From the NCBI RefSeq assembly GCF_002860865.1, contig NZ_PKIE01000015.1, positions 1 through 9,129 on the forward strand: 9,129 nucleotides of DNA, read 5' to 3'. The position numbers and the translations under genes are program-made. Below the pieces are notes generated by a model, which was given only the letters and a program-made list of their open reading frames with translations, had not been told where the DNA came from and searched no databases. Below are positions 8,966 to 9,129 of the stretch, piece by piece (within the stretch, counting starts at the first letter, position 1; every line of letters begins with the position of its first letter). Origin of the DNA: Streptococcus mitis (GTDB lineage: Bacteria; Bacillota; Bacilli; Lactobacillales; Streptococcaceae).

Positions 8966-8980
8966 TATTAATATAGAAGA

Positions 8981-9000
8981 AAGATTGCCTGTGGGTCAAT
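8981..9000 (+). terminator. Putative native glnA terminator, interrupted at the element junction
   Basis: AAGATTGCC (8981-8989), loop TGTG, then GG (8994-8995) looks like the 5' arm and start of the 3' arm of a terminator; a native continuation such as CAATCTT plus a T tract would be expected. The element sequence begins just there. By chance its CAAT (8997-9000) can re-pair with ATTG with one bulged T, but no T tract follows. The original 3' arm is not visible, so this is inferred. Confidence 0.4.
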
Positions 9001-9011
9001 GTCATTAAGTT

Positions 9012-9051
9012 AAGAAATTCAAATACAATTCTGTATTTGGGTTTCTTTTTT
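9012..9051 (+). terminator. Intrinsic terminator inside the right element end
   Basis: AAGAAATTCAAATACA (9012-9027) pairs with TGTATTTGGGTTTCTT (9032-9047) over 16 bp with two G-U pairs and an ATTC loop, followed by a T tract ending at 9051. It faces transcripts coming from glnA and would both protect the presumed transposase gene and act as a substitute terminator for glnRA if the native one is broken. Read in the opposite direction the flank (TTCTTAACTT) is less T-rich, so it is mainly one-way. Confidence 0.8.
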
Positions 9052-9085
9052 ATGTGATAAACTTATAGTTAAGGAGGGATTTCCC

Positions 9086-9129
9086 ATGATAAAACAAATA
9101 AAAGCCCACTTGAATAATAGTATTCAGAG
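9086..9129 (+). CDS. N-terminal fragment of a probable transposase (right copy)
   Basis: It begins MIKQIKAHLNNSIQ and runs off the window after 14 codons and two bases. The start is set by AAGGAGG, 8 bp upstream. It is identical to the fragment at 44-1. A GGGATTTCCC palindrome lies between the ribosome binding site and the ATG and might slightly occlude initiation, in keeping with low transposase expression. The product cannot be named from this length. Confidence 0.4.
   Translation, partial: MIKQIKAHLNNSIQ

Larger units (their letters stand above)
8996..9129 (+). mobile_element. Partial insertion-sequence-like element, right copy (transposase-start end)
   Basis: This 134-bp stretch is the perfect reverse complement of 1-134. 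Reading rightwards it has the boundary motif CAATGTCATTAAGTTAAG, a terminator (9012-9051), an AT-rich stretch with weak -10-like sequences (GATAAA, TATAGT), AAGGAGG (9071-9077) and an ATG at 9086. Absolute identity between copies, against non-identical flanks on each side, defines the element boundary at 8995/8996 (or 8996/8997 if the matching T/A is chance). The element points away from glnA's end into unseen sequence. The family is not established; IS4-like is a guess. Confidence 0.6.

Noticed and set aside
9052..9080. A second GlnR-like box (TGTGATAAACTTATAG) near the right element
   Set aside because: The TNACA half-site is missing, so it does not fit TGTNA-N7-TNACA.
9086..9129. A bacteriocin or signalling peptide leader
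   Set aside because: The visible residues lack a double-glycine or hydrophobic signal, and the duplicated context fits a mobile element better.
1..9129. CRISPR array, tRNA, rRNA, riboswitch or phage attachment site
   Set aside because: No regularly spaced repeats, cloverleaf, conserved RNA motif or integrase context was seen.

Overview
The window reads as chromosomal DNA of a mitis-group Streptococcus (S. pneumoniae, S. mitis or a close relative). The gene order endo-beta-N-acetylglucosaminidase (EndoD) - pgk - small membrane protein - glnR - glnA is, from memory, the pneumococcal order. Low GC, LPXTG anchoring, strong AAGGAG-type ribosome binding sites and a textbook GlnR operator all fit. 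No database search was possible.

Layout. Bases 1-134 and 8996-9129 are perfect reverse complements of each other. Each copy reads outward as: boundary motif, intrinsic terminator, strong Shine-Dalgarno, ATG and 14 codons cut off by the window edge. The best reading is two copies of the start of one insertion sequence, in opposite orientation, bounding 8861 bp of ordinary chromosome. At the left the element joins the chromosome inside the endoD gene (135-5201). That gene keeps its GH85 catalytic domain, accessory domains and LPXTG anchor, but has no start codon or signal peptide here. Then come pgk (5291-6487) with its own promoter and terminator, a small FUSC/aromatic-acid-exporter-like membrane protein (6623-7150), a GlnR operator with a consensus promoter (7151-7203), and the glnR-glnA operon (7227-8965). 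At the right the second element copy begins 30 bp after the glnA stop, apparently inside the native glnA terminator hairpin.

How the genes work together. pgk is glycolytic housekeeping. glnR and glnA form the autoregulated nitrogen circuit: glutamine synthetase makes glutamine, and GlnR with feedback-inhibited synthetase represses its own operon through the site at 7151-7167. EndoD is a surface enzyme that removes N-glycans from host glycoproteins, and here it appears inactivated.

I found no convincing undescribed system. The signals most worth following are the outward-facing inverted ends, the broken surface glycosidase, and the element's junction at the glnA terminator. An assembly cause for the ends cannot be excluded from the sequence alone.
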